From the NCBI RefSeq assembly GCF_028680575.1, contig NZ_JAPCKI010000012.1, positions 62,001 through 126,000 of the forward strand: a stretch of DNA of 64,000 nucleotides, written 5' to 3'. The translations under genes were made by a program, and so were the position numbers. Positions within the stretch are counted from its first letter, which is position 1. Each line of letters opens with the position of its first letter. Source of the stretch: Acidovorax benzenivorans (GTDB lineage Bacteria > Pseudomonadota > Gammaproteobacteria > Burkholderiales > Burkholderiaceae_C). The notes under the pieces are model-generated. The model had not been told where the DNA came from. It searched no databases and saw nothing but the letters and a program-made list of their open reading frames with translations. Below are positions 43,442-52,737 of the stretch, one piece after another.

Positions 43442-44479
43442 ATGCCATCACGTCCCGCCCTCTCTGGTCGTGTTTCCCGCCGTGCTTCGCTGCTGATTGC
43501 GCTGGCAGCCGCGTCCCCCTGGGCCCTGGCGCAGAACACCGGCAAGACCGCCGCAGCGCCCGCACCGCTGGCCTGGCCCACCAAGCCCCTGAAGATCATC
43601 GTGGGCTTTCCGGCAGGCTCATCGCCCGACCTGACTGCGCGCACGTTCTCGGAGCCCCTGTCCAAGGCCCTGGGCCAGCCCGTCATCGTGGACAACAAGG
43701 TGGGCGCGGGCGGAAACATTGGTGCCGATGCAGTGGCCAAGGCCCGTGACGACCACACCATCGGACTGATGATCAACGGCAACATGACGATTGCCAAGCT
43801 GCTGAACCCGGCCGTGCCGTATGACCCCATCAAAGACCTGGCACCGCTCAGCCTGATTGGCACCTCGCCGCTGATCCTGACGGCGCCCGTCAACCAGCCT
43901 GGCGTGCCTGCCAACGTCAGCGCCCGCGACTTCTTTGTGGCGGCGCGCAATGGCGGCGACAAGTGGAGCTATGGCACGCCGGGCGTAGGCACGGTGGGCC
44001 ACATCGGCACCGAGCTGCTCAAGGCGCGCAGCAACATCAACCCCGTGCATGTGCCCTACCCCGGCTATCCACAAGTGGCCAATGCGATGCTGGGTGGCCA
44101 GTTGCAGATGGCGCTGCTGCCCCCCGCTCTGGCCCAAGCCCAGATGCGTGCGGGCAAGCTGCGTGCGATCGGTGTGACGTCCTCCGGGCGCAGCCCGTTG
44201 GCGCCCGAAGTCCCCAGCCTGGCTGAGGCAGGCATCAGCAACTTCAACCTGGAGATCTGGAACGCGTTTGCCGCACCCTCCACCATGCCCAAGCCCATCC
44301 AGGCCAAGCTGGCCGCACTGATCAGCGAGATTGCGCGCAGCGAAGAGGTGCGCGGCAAGTTGTTCCAGCAAGGGTGGCAAACGGTAGGTTCGTCGCCCGA
44401 AGGCCTAGCCAACCGCATCAAGGCCGACACCAACCTGCTGGGCGGCGTGATTGCGATGCGCGGCATCAAGGTCGAATAA
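43442..44479 (+). CDS. Bug-family (TctC) periplasmic solute-binding protein
   Basis: 345 residues. Tat-like or Sec signal peptide (RVSRRASLLIALAAASPWALA, cleavage about residue 30; the RR pair is suggestive). Mature protein has WPTKPLKIIVGFPAGSSPDLTAR and NKVGAGGNIGADAVAKA, both typical of the Bug/TctC ligand site, and VPYPGYPQ, APEVPSLAEAG near the C-terminus. Binds carboxylates for tripartite tricarboxylate transporters, but tctA/tctB are not adjacent. Orphan Bug genes are very numerous in Comamonadaceae. AAGGAG site precedes ATG 43442. Confidence 0.93.
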   Translation: MPSRPALSGRVSRRASLLIALAAASPWALAQNTGKTAAAPAPLAWPTKPLKIIVGFPAGSSPDLTARTFSEPLSKALGQPVIVDNKVGAGGNIGADAVAKARDDHTIGLMINGNMTIAKLLNPAVPYDPIKDLAPLSLIGTSPLILTAPVNQPGVPANVSARDFFVAARNGGDKWSYGTPGVGTVGHIGTELLKARSNINPVHVPYPGYPQVANAMLGGQLQMALLPPALAQAQMRAGKLRAIGVTSSGRSPLAPEVPSLAEAGISNFNLEIWNAFAAPSTMPKPIQAKLAALISEIARSEEVRGKLFQQGWQTVGSSPEGLANRIKADTNLLGGVIAMRGIKVE

Positions 44480-44532
44480 ACCCAGAGGCCGCTGGGCCTA
44501 TCGCAGCGCCCAGGTCGCCAGTGGCCTGGGCT

Positions 44533-45147
44533 CTAGCCCCCGGCCTCAGCCAACAACACCTTCACATCGGCCGCCAGGGCCTGCGCACCGCTGCCATAGC
44601 GGTTGTAGACCCGCAGGCGCCCTGCGGGGTCGTACACGTAGCTGCCTGCCGAGTGGTCCATGGTGTAGCTGGTGGGCGTTTTGCCATCGACCTTCTTGTA
44701 GTAGATCTTGAAGTCCTTGGCGACTGCGGCCAGCTGCTCGGGGGTGCCATGCAGCGCCAAAAAGCTCGGGTCGAAGTTGGCCATGTAGGCCTTGAGCACC
44801 TCGGGCGTGTCGCGCTCTGGGTCCACCGTCACAAAAATGCCCTGCAGGCGGCCGCCGTCCTTGCCCAGCATCTGCTTGACCTCGGCCAGCTCCTGCATCG
44901 ACGTGGGGCATACGTCTGGGCATTGGGTGTAGCCGAAGAACACCACCACCACCTTGCCGGCGAAGTCCTTAATGTGGCGTGGCTGGCCGTTGTGGTCGGT
45001 CAGGGGAATATCGCGGGCGTATTCGGCGCCTGTGACATCCACCCCCCGGAACTCGGCCTTTTTCTCGGAACATGCGCCCAAGAGGCCTGTAGCGCATACG
45101 GATATTGCGCCAGCAGCTATCAATTTAAGAGCGTTTCGTTTCTGCAT
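44533..45147 (-). CDS. SCO1/SenC-type copper chaperone for cytochrome oxidase
   Basis: 204 residues. Lipoprotein signal peptide with lipobox LLGAC (lipidation at C26), then a thioredoxin fold with the copper/redox motif CPDVC (C76, C80) and copper ligand H165 in YTMDHSAGSY. Delivers copper to the CuA site of subunit II. Last gene of the surf1-ctaA-ctaB-sco arm, five bases after the ctaB stop. The signal-peptide codons (LKLIAAGAISVCATG) coincide with a copy of the dispersed repeat. Confidence 0.95.
   Translation of the reverse strand: MQKRNALKLIAAGAISVCATGLLGACSEKKAEFRGVDVTGAEYARDIPLTDHNGQPRHIKDFAGKVVVVFFGYTQCPDVCPTSMQELAEVKQMLGKDGGRLQGIFVTVDPERDTPEVLKAYMANFDPSFLALHGTPEQLAAVAKDFKIYYKKVDGKTPTSYTMDHSAGSYVYDPAGRLRVYNRYGSGAQALAADVKVLLAEAGG
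45078..45130 (-). repeat. Dispersed repeat copy encoding the SCO signal peptide
   Basis: Plus strand: GCCTGTAGCGC, spacer, GATATTGCGCCAGCAGCTATCAA. Reverse-complemented it is TTGATAGCTGCTGGCGC ... GCGCTACAGGC, both half-sites of the family. It is read in the same frame as the copy in the M16 gene, giving the shared peptide pattern IAAxA. Confidence 0.6.
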
Positions 45148-45152
45148 GGAGA

Positions 45153-46055
45153 TCACAGCACATAGTGGTCCACCAGCAGCGCAGCAAACAGCACGCTCAG
45201 GTGGATAAGGGAAAAGCGGAAGGTCTTGCGGGCCAGGGCGTCCGAATAATTGCGCCACAGGGCAAACGCATACCCACAAAAACCCAAGCTCAGCAGCACG
45301 GCCGCGACCAGATAGATCCAGGAACTCATGCCGTAGATGAACGGCATCATGCACCCGGCCAGCAGGATCAGGGTGTACAGGAAGACCTGCAACCGCGTGA
45401 ACTCGTTGCCATGCGTGACGGGCAACATAGGCAGGCCGGACTTGCGGTAGTCCTCCACCCGGTACAAGGCCAGCGCCCAGAAATGCGGCGGCGTCCACAA
45501 AAAGATGATGAGGAACAGGATGAGCGCCTCTGGCCCCACATCGTTGGTCATGGCTGCCCAGCCCAGCACCGGCGGCATGGCCCCCGAGGCGCCGCCGATC
45601 ACGATGTTCTGGGGTGTCAATGGTTTGAGGATCACGGTGTAGACCACCGCGTAACCCACAAAGGTGGCGAACGTCAGCCACATGGTCAGCGGGTTGATCC
45701 ACACATACAGCAGCACAGAGCCTGCGGCACACAACACGGCCGAGAACAGCAGGGTCTGCGCGTTGGACAACTCGCCCTTGGCCGTGGGGCGCCAGGCGGT
45801 GCGCTTCATCTTGGCGTCGATGCCTTGCTCGACGATGCAGTTGAACGCGGCGGCAGCACCCGCCACCAGCCACACACCCAGGCTGGCCACGGCCATGTGG
45901 CCCAGCTGCGCAGCGTTGGGCAGACCAGGCACGGCCAGCACCATACCGATCAGCGCACAAAACACGATGAGCTGCACCACGCGGGGCTTGGTCAGCGCAT
46001 AAAACTGCTGAAACCGCGAAGGCGGCGCAGCAACGGCGGATGGGGCAACACTCAT
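45153..46055 (-). CDS. ctaB: Protoheme IX farnesyltransferase (heme O synthase)
   Basis: 300 residues, about nine membrane helices of the UbiA superfamily. Farnesylates heme b to heme o for the oxidase. The polyprenyl-diphosphate site is [19 protein letters not shown] (NxxxD...D), with a second acidic region [18 protein letters not shown]-terminal [15 protein letters not shown] is typical. ATG 46055 overlaps the ctaA stop (ATGA). The product feeds CtaA, encoded just upstream. Confidence 0.95.
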   Translation of the reverse strand: MSVAPSAVAAPPSRFQQFYALTKPRVVQLIVFCALIGMVLAVPGLPNAAQLGHMAVASLGVWLVAGAAAAFNCIVEQGIDAKMKRTAWRPTAKGELSNAQTLLFSAVLCAAGSVLLYVWINPLTMWLTFATFVGYAVVYTVILKPLTPQNIVIGGASGAMPPVLGWAAMTNDVGPEALILFLIIFLWTPPHFWALALYRVEDYRKSGLPMLPVTHGNEFTRLQVFLYTLILLAGCMMPFIYGMSSWIYLVAAVLLSLGFCGYAFALWRNYSDALARKTFRFSLIHLSVLFAALLVDHYVL

Positions 46056-47233
46056 GCAGATACTCTCGATGCGCCCGTGGGCGCGGAAAACTCTCGGGGC
46101 GCGGGCACCGCGCGGCTGGACACCAGGGCCCAGGTCAACACCACCACCAGGGCTGCGGCACCACCGGTGTGCAGCACTGCCGCCACCAGAGGCCAGTCCA
46201 ACACCACATTGGACAAGCCCGTCACCAGTTGCAGCAAGGCCAGCCCGGCGAGCCAGCGTGTCTGCGCGGGCAACACGCCGCTGCGGTGAAAACGCCAGGC
46301 CACCAGGCCCAGCGCCAGCAGCACCAGATAGGCCATCAGACGGTGTACATAGTGGATGGCAGTGAGCGCGGCAAAGCTGATGTGGCTGCCGTCTTGCAGC
46401 ATGCCCAGCTTGCGCCAGATTTGAAACCCCTGGGCAAAGTCCATGGCGGGCCACCAACTGTCCTGGCACGTGGGGAAGGTGGTGCACGCCAGCACGGCGT
46501 AGTTGGTGCTGACCCAGCCACCTAGCACCACCTGGAAGGCCAGCAGCAGCGCGGTGACCACCAGCCCCCAGCGCAGCGCTGGCGACAAGACCACCGATGG
46601 GCGCCCCTGGGCGCTGTGGGTGTGGCGCACCGCCTGCACACACAGCAGTGCCAACAGCACCAGGCCACCGATCAGGTGCAGGGTGACGATGGCGGGAAAG
46701 AGCTTCATGGTCACAGTGAGTGCGCCAAACGCACCTTGCAGGCACACCCACAACAAGGTCACCGTGGGCCACCAGGGGCTGAGCGGTGGCGCTTGCCCGC
46801 CATCTCGCCGGGCACGCCGTTGCTGCACCCAGGACGACACGGTCAGCACAATGATCAGCACCCCCACGCCCGTGGCGAGGTAGCGGTGGATCATCTCGAC
46901 CCAGGCCTTGCCATGGGTCACCGGACCCGTGGGCATGGCCTCTTGGGCGGCCGAAATTTCGGCACGGGCGCCCACCGGGCTGGCACTGCCGTAGCAGCCG
47001 GGCCAGTCAGGGCAGCCCAGCCCCGAGTCGGTCAGGCGTGTGAAGGCGCCGAACAGCACCAGGTCAAACGTGAGGAACAGCGTCAGCACCGTGAGCGCCT
47101 GCAAGCGCCGCATGGGCGAGCTGCGGCGATTGCGCCCCCACACCCAGGCAAGCGGCCCCAGCGCAATCACCAGTCCCAGCAGCATCAATTCGAGCACTGG
47201 GGCCAGGTCGTACAACGGTTGGGGGTTGGTCAT
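46052..47233 (-). CDS. ctaA: Heme A synthase
   Basis: 393 residues, about eight membrane helices, COX15/CtaA family. Oxidises the heme o methyl group to the formyl of heme a. Histidine ligands appear in [27 protein letters not shown] and AAVLHTGGA, and [21 protein letters not shown] carries the paired cysteines near the first extracytoplasmic loop. ATG 47233 overlaps the upstream gene's stop as ATGA, and its own stop overlaps ctaB, so the four genes are a coupled chain. Confidence 0.95.
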   Translation of the reverse strand: MTNPQPLYDLAPVLELMLLGLVIALGPLAWVWGRNRRSSPMRRLQALTVLTLFLTFDLVLFGAFTRLTDSGLGCPDWPGCYGSASPVGARAEISAAQEAMPTGPVTHGKAWVEMIHRYLATGVGVLIIVLTVSSWVQQRRARRDGGQAPPLSPWWPTVTLLWVCLQGAFGALTVTMKLFPAIVTLHLIGGLVLLALLCVQAVRHTHSAQGRPSVVLSPALRWGLVVTALLLAFQVVLGGWVSTNYAVLACTTFPTCQDSWWPAMDFAQGFQIWRKLGMLQDGSHISFAALTAIHYVHRLMAYLVLLALGLVAWRFHRSGVLPAQTRWLAGLALLQLVTGLSNVVLDWPLVAAVLHTGGAAALVVVLTWALVSSRAVPAPREFSAPTGASRVSA

Positions 47234-47985
47234 GGCTTGACCGGCCGCCCCGGCTCGTCCCACGAAGACGAAGCGCGCAGCAGGCGCTCCAGGTCACGCT
47301 TGGCCTTGGCAGCGCCACCGGTATCCATGGCTGCCGGAAAGCGCATCATCCAGTTGCCCATCGGGTCCACGACGTAAAGGTGGTCCGCCAGTTGCTGGCC
47401 TGGTGCTGGTTCCAGCCAGGCCTTGAGCGCATCAGGCTCCATCCGCAACACGGTCGCTTGTTGCAGGGCGGGTGCCAGGGCGGGCGGTGGCAGGGCGTTG
47501 TCGTTGATCAGCCAGACCCAGTCCACGCGGTCCTTTTCCTTGCCCAGGCTCTCGCGCAACTGGCGCTGCAGATACAAATGCTTCTGACAGGCCGTGTCAC
47601 AGTCGCCCCCGGCCACGCTCACCAGCAACCACTGGCCCTTGAGGGACTCCAGCCGGGTTGCCCCACCACTGAGTGTGGAGGCCGTGAGCGCTGGCACCGT
47701 GCGCTGGGGATGGATCAGCTCGCCATAGTTGCGTCGGCCCTCGGGACGGATCACGTAGTAGGTGAAATACGAGGCGACCACCGGCGCAGCGCAGATCAGC
47801 AGCACGCCCAGCATCTTCCAGCGCCCGTGGCGCGCACGCTGCACGGTGGCGACGGCGTCCCCCGCCTCGGGCAGGGTGTGTACGGTCAGCCCCAGCGGGT
47901 GCTCCGCACGGGCACCAGCCTGGGAGTCAGGCGGCAGGCTGGCTGCGCGGGCGAATGAACCGTCGGACGATTTGGAACCAGACAT
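47230..47985 (-). CDS. CxxxC thioredoxin-like membrane protein of the oxidase assembly operon
   Basis: 251 residues. One membrane helix (about 58-80, LGVLLICAAPVVASYFTYYVI) then a SCO-like periplasmic domain: RLESLKGQWLLVSVAGGDCDTACQKHLYLQRQLRESL, in which C129 and C133 form a CxxxC pair as in SCO1 but in a different context (CDTAC rather than CPDVC). It lies between surf1 and ctaA with a 59-base overlap into surf1 and an ATGA overlap with ctaA. Commonly left hypothetical. Probably a thiol-redox or copper-handling factor for cytochrome oxidase; the function is inferred from fold and location. Confidence 0.75.
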   Translation of the reverse strand: MSGSKSSDGSFARAASLPPDSQAGARAEHPLGLTVHTLPEAGDAVATVQRARHGRWKMLGVLLICAAPVVASYFTYYVIRPEGRRNYGELIHPQRTVPALTASTLSGGATRLESLKGQWLLVSVAGGDCDTACQKHLYLQRQLRESLGKEKDRVDWVWLINDNALPPPALAPALQQATVLRMEPDALKAWLEPAPGQQLADHLYVVDPMGNWMMRFPAAMDTGGAAKAKRDLERLLRASSSWDEPGRPVKP

Positions 47986-48715
47986 AAAGGAGTGCTATCA
48001 GGCCGCAGAGCCCGAACCATTGAAATGCGTAACCGTAGTGTTTTTCGACGCCTGCGCCGACCACAGGCCAGTCGCGTTGCAGGCCATCGCCTGCGTCGCC
48101 CACTGAACCCGTCTGTAACACCGTGAAGGGGGCGAGCGCCAGACCGGTTTCGGTGCGGAACGCTGCCAGGTCGAGATTTTGCCGGATGCGGGAAGACCCC
48201 AGTGCGCTATCGCCCCCCTGAAACTCGTACAAACGCGATGGAGCGAGGGCCACACGGCCTTGCACGCGCACTTCGGTGTCAGCCGGTGTGTTCACCGAGG
48301 GCAACTGCGTACGGTCCTGAAAATTGCGAGCCACCCACCCGCGCTGCACCAACACCACCCCGGTACCCGCTCCGGCGAGTTGCAGCGGCGTGAGCACAAA
48401 GAAGCCAGGGCGCCCCTGCATTTGGCGGTTGTCCAAGTACACCGTATGTTCGGGCAGCCAGCGCCCCTGCAGCACCACGGCGCGGTGTACCAGGGCCTGC
48501 TGCGCCTCGGACGCTGTGCTGGCAGGGTCTGTCAGCGTGCGCCCATCGATCGCGGGCAAGGTGGCGCGGGTGTCGAGCGTCGCCTGCAGCGACTCCTTCT
48601 GTGTGGCACGTGACAGCTGCCAGCGCCCCAGCGAAGCGGTGACCAGCATGCCCACCACAGCAGCCAGGGTAATGAGCCAAAAACGCAGGCCCACAGGACG
48701 GCGAAGGGGGGTCAC
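47927..48715 (-). CDS. SURF1-family cytochrome oxidase assembly protein
   Basis: 262 residues with two terminal membrane helices (LITLAAVVGMLVTASLG and LCGLIALLYVWFQIV) flanking a periplasmic beta domain: SLGRWQLSRATQKE, VYLDNRQMQGRPGFFVLTPL, GVVLVQRGWV and YAFQWFGL. SURF1 assists heme a insertion. GTG start at 48715, only 15 bases from the divergent DUF2909 ATG. The 3' end overlaps the next gene by 59 bases in a different frame. Confidence 0.92.
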   Translation of the reverse strand: MTPLRRPVGLRFWLITLAAVVGMLVTASLGRWQLSRATQKESLQATLDTRATLPAIDGRTLTDPASTASEAQQALVHRAVVLQGRWLPEHTVYLDNRQMQGRPGFFVLTPLQLAGAGTGVVLVQRGWVARNFQDRTQLPSVNTPADTEVRVQGRVALAPSRLYEFQGGDSALGSSRIRQNLDLAAFRTETGLALAPFTVLQTGSVGDAGDGLQRDWPVVGAGVEKHYGYAFQWFGLCGLIALLYVWFQIVRRFIRPRSQPAA

Positions 48716-48730
48716 GGGATAATGTGCTCC

Positions 48731-48952
48731 ATGAAATACCTCGTAGTGCTGGCGTTCATCGCCATTTTGGCCAGCCTGGCATCAGCTCTGTTCTTCATGA
48801 TGCGCAATGGACGCGACGACAAGAGCAAGGGCAACCACATGGCCAAGGCGCTGGCAGTGCGTGTCGGGCTGTCCATCGTGCTGTTTTTGTGCATTCTGGT
48901 GGCCTGGCAACTGGGATATATCCAACCCACCGGCCTGCCCGCCACACGTTGA
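48731..48952 (+). CDS. DUF2909 twin-transmembrane protein
   Basis: 73 residues: helix LVVLAFIAILASLASALFFMM, a charged loop NGRDDKSKG, then helix VGLSIVLFLCILVAWQLGYI. This is the small twin-helix protein usually found between surf1 and ctaE. ATG 48731 is preferred to the ATG at 48722 because the latter adds only MCS. No Shine-Dalgarno sequence is visible; GATAAT at 48718-48723 sits where a -10 would give a leaderless message. Ends before a bidirectional terminator. Confidence 0.85.
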   Translation: MKYLVVLAFIAILASLASALFFMMRNGRDDKSKGNHMAKALAVRVGLSIVLFLCILVAWQLGYIQPTGLPATR

Positions 48953-49030
48953 TCTGGGCTCCTGTCCGCGCCCCCTGGGGGGCTGAGCCTTCCGAGGGCC
49001 ACCGCAGATCGCCAACCGCAGGATGGAACA

Positions 49031-49056
49031 AAAAAAGCGCCGCGAGGCGCTTTTTT
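49031..49056. terminator. Bidirectional terminator between the DUF2909 gene and ctaE
   Basis: AAAAAAGCGCC, loop GCGA, GGCGCTTTTTT. The A and T tracts on both sides let it serve the rightward DUF2909 transcript and the leftward ctaC-ctaE operon, whose last stop is at 49077. Confidence 0.92.
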
Positions 49057-49076
49057 CATGGCGTCTGGGGCCTGGT

Positions 49077-49958
49077 TTACATCCAGTACACCAGCACGTA
49101 CAGACCCAGCCAGACCACGTCCACAAAGTGCCAGTACCAGGCTGCACCTTCAAAGCCAAAGTGCTTGTCAGCCGTGAAGTGGCCCTTTTGCAGGCGCAGC
49201 GTAATCACCAGCAGCATCAGCATGCCCAGGAACACGTGGAAGCCGTGAAACCCGGTGAGCATGAAGAACGTGGAACCGAACACGCCCGAGCTGAGCTTGA
49301 GGTTCAGGTCGGTGTACAGGTGGTAGTACTCATAGCCTTGCACCAACAAGAAGACAAAACCCAGCAGCACCGTGGCCCACATGAAGCCGATGGTCTTGCC
49401 ACGGTGGTTCTCACGCAGGGCGTGGTGGGCGATGGTCAGCGTCACACCCGAGGTCAGCAGCAGCGCTGTGTTGATGGTGGGCAGCCAGAAGGGGCCCACG
49501 GTCTGGAAGGGCTCGATGATGCCCGCTGGCGAAGCGGTGACACCTGCAGCCAGGCTGGGCCACACGGCCTTGAAGTCAGGCCACAACAGCGCATTGTCCA
49601 AGCTGCCCAACGCAGGCACCGAGTGCGCGCGCGCCCACCACAAGGCCGTGAAGAACGCGCCGAAAAACATCACCTCGGAGAAGATGAACCAGCTCATGCT
49701 CCAGCGGTACGACAGATCGATCTTGTGACCATACAGGCCACCCTCGCTCTCGCGCACTGCGTCGCCAAACCATTGGTACAGCGTGAACAGCCACCACACC
49801 AGCCCCACGGCCAGGGAATATTTACCCCAGTCATGGCCATTGACCCATTGGCCTGCGCCCAGGATCACAAAGAACAGACCGGCCGCGGCCATCACCGGGT
49901 GACGGGACTCGGCGGGCACATAGTAGTACGGGGTTCCGCCGTGGGTTGATGCACTCAT
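49077..49958 (-). CDS. ctaE: Cytochrome c oxidase subunit III
   Basis: 293 residues, seven membrane helices. Family marks: YYYVPAESRHPVMAA, WFIFSEVMFFGAFFTALWWAR, LLLTSGVTLTIAHHAL, and FYxxTGFHGFHVFLG-like TGFHGFHVFLGMLMLL, ending VDVVWLGLYVLVYWM. Last gene of the ctaC-D-(38-aa)-ctaG-DUF2970-ctaE operon, followed by a terminator. The start ATG 49958 has a GGAGCTG site. Confidence 0.96.
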   Translation of the reverse strand: MSASTHGGTPYYYVPAESRHPVMAAAGLFFVILGAGQWVNGHDWGKYSLAVGLVWWLFTLYQWFGDAVRESEGGLYGHKIDLSYRWSMSWFIFSEVMFFGAFFTALWWARAHSVPALGSLDNALLWPDFKAVWPSLAAGVTASPAGIIEPFQTVGPFWLPTINTALLLTSGVTLTIAHHALRENHRGKTIGFMWATVLLGFVFLLVQGYEYYHLYTDLNLKLSSGVFGSTFFMLTGFHGFHVFLGMLMLLVITLRLQKGHFTADKHFGFEGAAWYWHFVDVVWLGLYVLVYWM

Positions 49959-50076
49959 TTCAGCTCCTGACTCTCAAAATCTTTGTTTTCAGTATTTGTT
50001 CGCACGAACCAGCCAACACAGACATTCATTCACTCACTTCACTCAACCGGCCCAGATCCATCCATTGGCCAACCGG

Positions 50077-50304
50077 TCACACCACCCAATTCACCAGCCC
50101 GATCAGGCCGATCACCAGGAAGAAAACCGCGATCAATCCCACCACAATGATGTGAATCGGATTGAGCTTTTCGACATCTTGCTGGTACTCGCTGCCTTTG
50201 CGCAAGCCAATCAACGACCAAGCCACCGCACGTACCGTGCGCAGCAACGATCCCTTGCGGTTCACGGGCTTGACGTCTGCCGACGACTCCAGCGGCGCGC
50301 TCAT
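50077..50304 (-). CDS. DUF2970 small membrane protein
   Basis: 75 residues with one C-terminal membrane helix (IHIIVVGLIAVFFLVIGLIGL). The cytosolic N-terminal part contains LLRTVRAVAWSLIGLRKGSEYQQD, the DUF2970 core. ATG overlaps the ctaG stop (50301-50304), so it is coupled to it. Positioned between ctaG and ctaE in many beta-proteobacteria; role unknown, presumably in oxidase biogenesis. Confidence 0.85.
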   Translation of the reverse strand: MSAPLESSADVKPVNRKGSLLRTVRAVAWSLIGLRKGSEYQQDVEKLNPIHIIVVGLIAVFFLVIGLIGLVNWVV

Positions 50305-50936
50305 GACCCCGCTCCTCGCACGTCCGGCGAAGCGAGTCCAGGCAACACCGCAGCCGCCGTCGATTCAGGTGCCGCCGGCGTCTTGCCACCCACCTCGAAG
50401 AAGGTGTACGACAGCGTGATGGTGGTGACGTCTTTGGACAATTTCGGATCAATCACAAACGCCACTGGCCAGGTTTTCTTTTCACCCGGCTCCAGCGTGT
50501 ACTGGTTAAAGCAAAAACATTCCAACTTGTTGAAATGCGCAGCAGCCTGGCGGGGCGCATAGCTAGGGATTGCCTGAGCGGCCATGCGGCGGTTCTGTAC
50601 GTTCTGAAACTCGTACATCACCGTCGTCAATTCGCCCGGATGCACCTGCACGGAACGCTGCGCCGGCTTGAAGTCCCACGGACCACGCGAGTTTGCGTCA
50701 AACTCCACCGTGATGGTGCGCGACTTATCCACCTGCGTGTTGGCGGGTACCCGCACGTCCTGGCCCGCTACGCCATTGCCAGGCACCTGCCGCTCCGACA
50801 GCGACAAAATGTTGATGCCCGTCATTTCGCAAATGTGCTTGTAGATCGGGATCAGCACGTAGCCAAAGGCAAACATGCCAGCCGCGATCACGACCAGCTT
50901 GCCGACCATCTTGGCGTTTTCGCGGTGCAGGCTCAT
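50301..50936 (-). CDS. ctaG: Cytochrome c oxidase assembly protein CtaG (Cox11)
   Basis: 211 residues. One N-terminal membrane helix (VGKLVVIAAGMFAFGYVLIPIY), then the Cox11 periplasmic domain with copper ligands in HFNKLECFCFNQ (C140, C142) and DPKLSKDVTTITLSYTFF near the end. Inserts CuB into subunit I. ATG 50936 begins the family-typical MSLHRENAKM. The C-terminal about 20 residues are Ala/Pro-rich. It lies between the 38-residue assembly peptide and the DUF2970 gene. Confidence 0.95.
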   Translation of the reverse strand: MSLHRENAKMVGKLVVIAAGMFAFGYVLIPIYKHICEMTGINILSLSERQVPGNGVAGQDVRVPANTQVDKSRTITVEFDANSRGPWDFKPAQRSVQVHPGELTTVMYEFQNVQNRRMAAQAIPSYAPRQAAAHFNKLECFCFNQYTLEPGEKKTWPVAFVIDPKLSKDVTTITLSYTFFEVGGKTPAAPESTAAAVLPGLASPDVRGAGS

Positions 50937-50953
50937 GGAGTTGGCCGGTGGCT

Positions 50954-51070
50954 TCAGCGGGACAGCATCACCACCTTGACCATGAACCCGACAAAAAACA
51001 CCACCGCCACGGACGCCAGGATCAGCGCCAGCCGCAGGTTGCTCTTTTTTTGCTCGGGGGTCATGGACAT
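50954..51070 (-). CDS. 38-residue cytochrome oxidase small assembly protein
   Basis: ATG at 51070 (alternative in-frame ATG at 51064), stop TGA at 50954. It begins MSMTPEQKKSNLRLAL and continues with one membrane helix (LILASVAVVFFVGFMVKVVM), ending LSR. The start is five bases after the ctaD stop and the stop 17 bases before ctaG, so it fills the gap exactly. It is short enough to be missed by length cut-offs. Comparable peptides are annotated as small assembly proteins in this operon position in other Burkholderiales. Confidence 0.85.
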   Translation of the reverse strand: MSMTPEQKKSNLRLALILASVAVVFFVGFMVKVVMLSR

Positions 51071-51075
51071 GGTGT

Positions 51076-52707
51076 TCAGCCAATCACGCGGGTTGCGGTA
51101 GCGTCCAGCTTGGGAGGATTCTCAAACGTGTGGAAAGGCGCTGGGGAAGGCACTTCCCACTCCAGCCCTTCGGCACCGTCCCATGGCTTGGCAGGGGCCT
51201 TGGCACCCTTGCCACGCATGGCGGGAACTACCACGGCCAGGAAGAAAAACACCTGCATCAGACCGAAGCCCAAGGCACCCACCGAAGCAATCGCGTTGAA
51301 GTCTGCGAATTGCATGGGGTAGTCGGCGTAGCGGCGGGGCATGCCAGCCAGGCCCAGGAAGTGCATGGGGAAGAAGGTGATGTTGAAAGTGATCAGCGAA
51401 CCCCAGAAATGGATCTGGCCACGCGTTTCGGAATACATCACGCCCGTCCACTTGGGCAGCCAGTAGTACACGCCAGCGAACATGGAGAACAGCGAACCAG
51501 CCACCAGCACGTAGTGGAAGTGGGCCACCACGTAATAGGTGTCTTGCAGCTGAATGTCGATGGGAGCCATGGCCAGGATCAGGCCGGTGAAACCACCCAT
51601 GGTGAACACGAAGATGAAGCCCACAGCAAACAGCATGGGGGTTTCAAACGTCATGGAGCCGCGCCACATGGTGGCAACCCAGTTGAAGATCTTCACGGCC
51701 GTGGGCACGGAGATCAGCATGGTGGCATACATGAAGAACAGCTGGCCGGTCACAGGCATACCGGTCGTGAACATGTGGTGGGCCCACACAATGAACGACA
51801 GGATGGCGATGGACGAGGTGGCGTACACCATGGAGGCGTAGCCAAACAGCTTCTTGCGGGCGAACGCAGGCACGATCTGGCTGATGATGCCGAAGGCCGG
51901 CAAGATCATGATGTACACCTCGGGGTGGCCGAAGAACCAGAAGATGTGCTGGTACATCACCGGGTCACCGCCACCGGCGGGGTTGAAGAAGCTGGTGCCG
52001 AAGTGGCGGTCCGTCAGCGTCATGGTGATGGCGCCAGCCAGCACAGGCATCACGGCGATCAGCAGGTAGGCGGTAATGAGCCAAGTCCACGCAAACATGG
52101 GCATCTTCATCAGCGTCATGCCGGGGGCGCGCATGTTGAGGATGGTCACGATGATGTTGATCGAGCCCATGATGGACGAGGCACCCAGGATGTGCATCGC
52201 GAAGATGCCAGCGTCCATGGAAGGGCCCATCTGCAGCGTCAGCGGTGCGTACAGCGTCCAGCCGGCAGCAGGCGCGCCACCGGGCATGAAGAACGAGCTC
52301 ACGAGCATCAGTGCGGCAGGAATCATCAGCCAGAAGCTGAAGTTGTTCATGCGGGCGAACGCCATATCGGATGCACCGATCTGCAGCGGGATCATCCAGT
52401 TCGCAAAGCCCACGAAGGCCGGCATGATCGCGCCGAACACCATGATCAGGCCGTGCATGGTGGTCAGCTGGTTGAACAGCTCGGGGTTGACCAGTTGCAG
52501 GCCAGGCTGGAACAGCTCGGCACGGATCAGCAGGGCCAGGATGCCGCCGACCATCAGCATGGTGAACGAGAACAGCAGATACAACGTACCGATGTCTTTG
52601 TGGTTGGTGGCAAACACCCAGCGGCGCCAGCCGGTGGGGCCATGGTGTCCGTGGCCGTCGTGTGCGTGGTCGCCAGCGTGCCCGTGGTTGTCGAGAACTG
52701 CGCTCAT
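51076..52707 (-). CDS. ctaD: Cytochrome c oxidase subunit I
   Basis: 543 residues, twelve membrane helices. Heme a ligand in [11 protein letters not shown]; CuB/Tyr cross-link site [14 protein letters not shown]; CuB histidines in [10 protein letters not shown]; heme a3/heme a histidines in [10 protein letters not shown]-channel and D-channel regions look standard for the A1-type aa3 enzyme. N-terminal His/Gly-rich leader ([18 protein letters not shown]). Transcribed after ctaC with a 30-base gap. Confidence 0.98.
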   Translation of the reverse strand: MSAVLDNHGHAGDHAHDGHGHHGPTGWRRWVFATNHKDIGTLYLLFSFTMLMVGGILALLIRAELFQPGLQLVNPELFNQLTTMHGLIMVFGAIMPAFVGFANWMIPLQIGASDMAFARMNNFSFWLMIPAALMLVSSFFMPGGAPAAGWTLYAPLTLQMGPSMDAGIFAMHILGASSIMGSINIIVTILNMRAPGMTLMKMPMFAWTWLITAYLLIAVMPVLAGAITMTLTDRHFGTSFFNPAGGGDPVMYQHIFWFFGHPEVYIMILPAFGIISQIVPAFARKKLFGYASMVYATSSIAILSFIVWAHHMFTTGMPVTGQLFFMYATMLISVPTAVKIFNWVATMWRGSMTFETPMLFAVGFIFVFTMGGFTGLILAMAPIDIQLQDTYYVVAHFHYVLVAGSLFSMFAGVYYWLPKWTGVMYSETRGQIHFWGSLITFNITFFPMHFLGLAGMPRRYADYPMQFADFNAIASVGALGFGLMQVFFFLAVVVPAMRGKGAKAPAKPWDGAEGLEWEVPSPAPFHTFENPPKLDATATRVIG

Positions 52708-52737
52708 GGTGAATTCCTCAATACGATGGGGCGATGA

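Noticed and set aside
48958..48995. GCCCCCTGGGGGGC palindrome after the DUF2909 gene
   Set aside because: Resembles a fragment of the GC-rich REP-like element at 13697 but is too short to assign; the clear terminator is the A/T-flanked hairpin at 49031.
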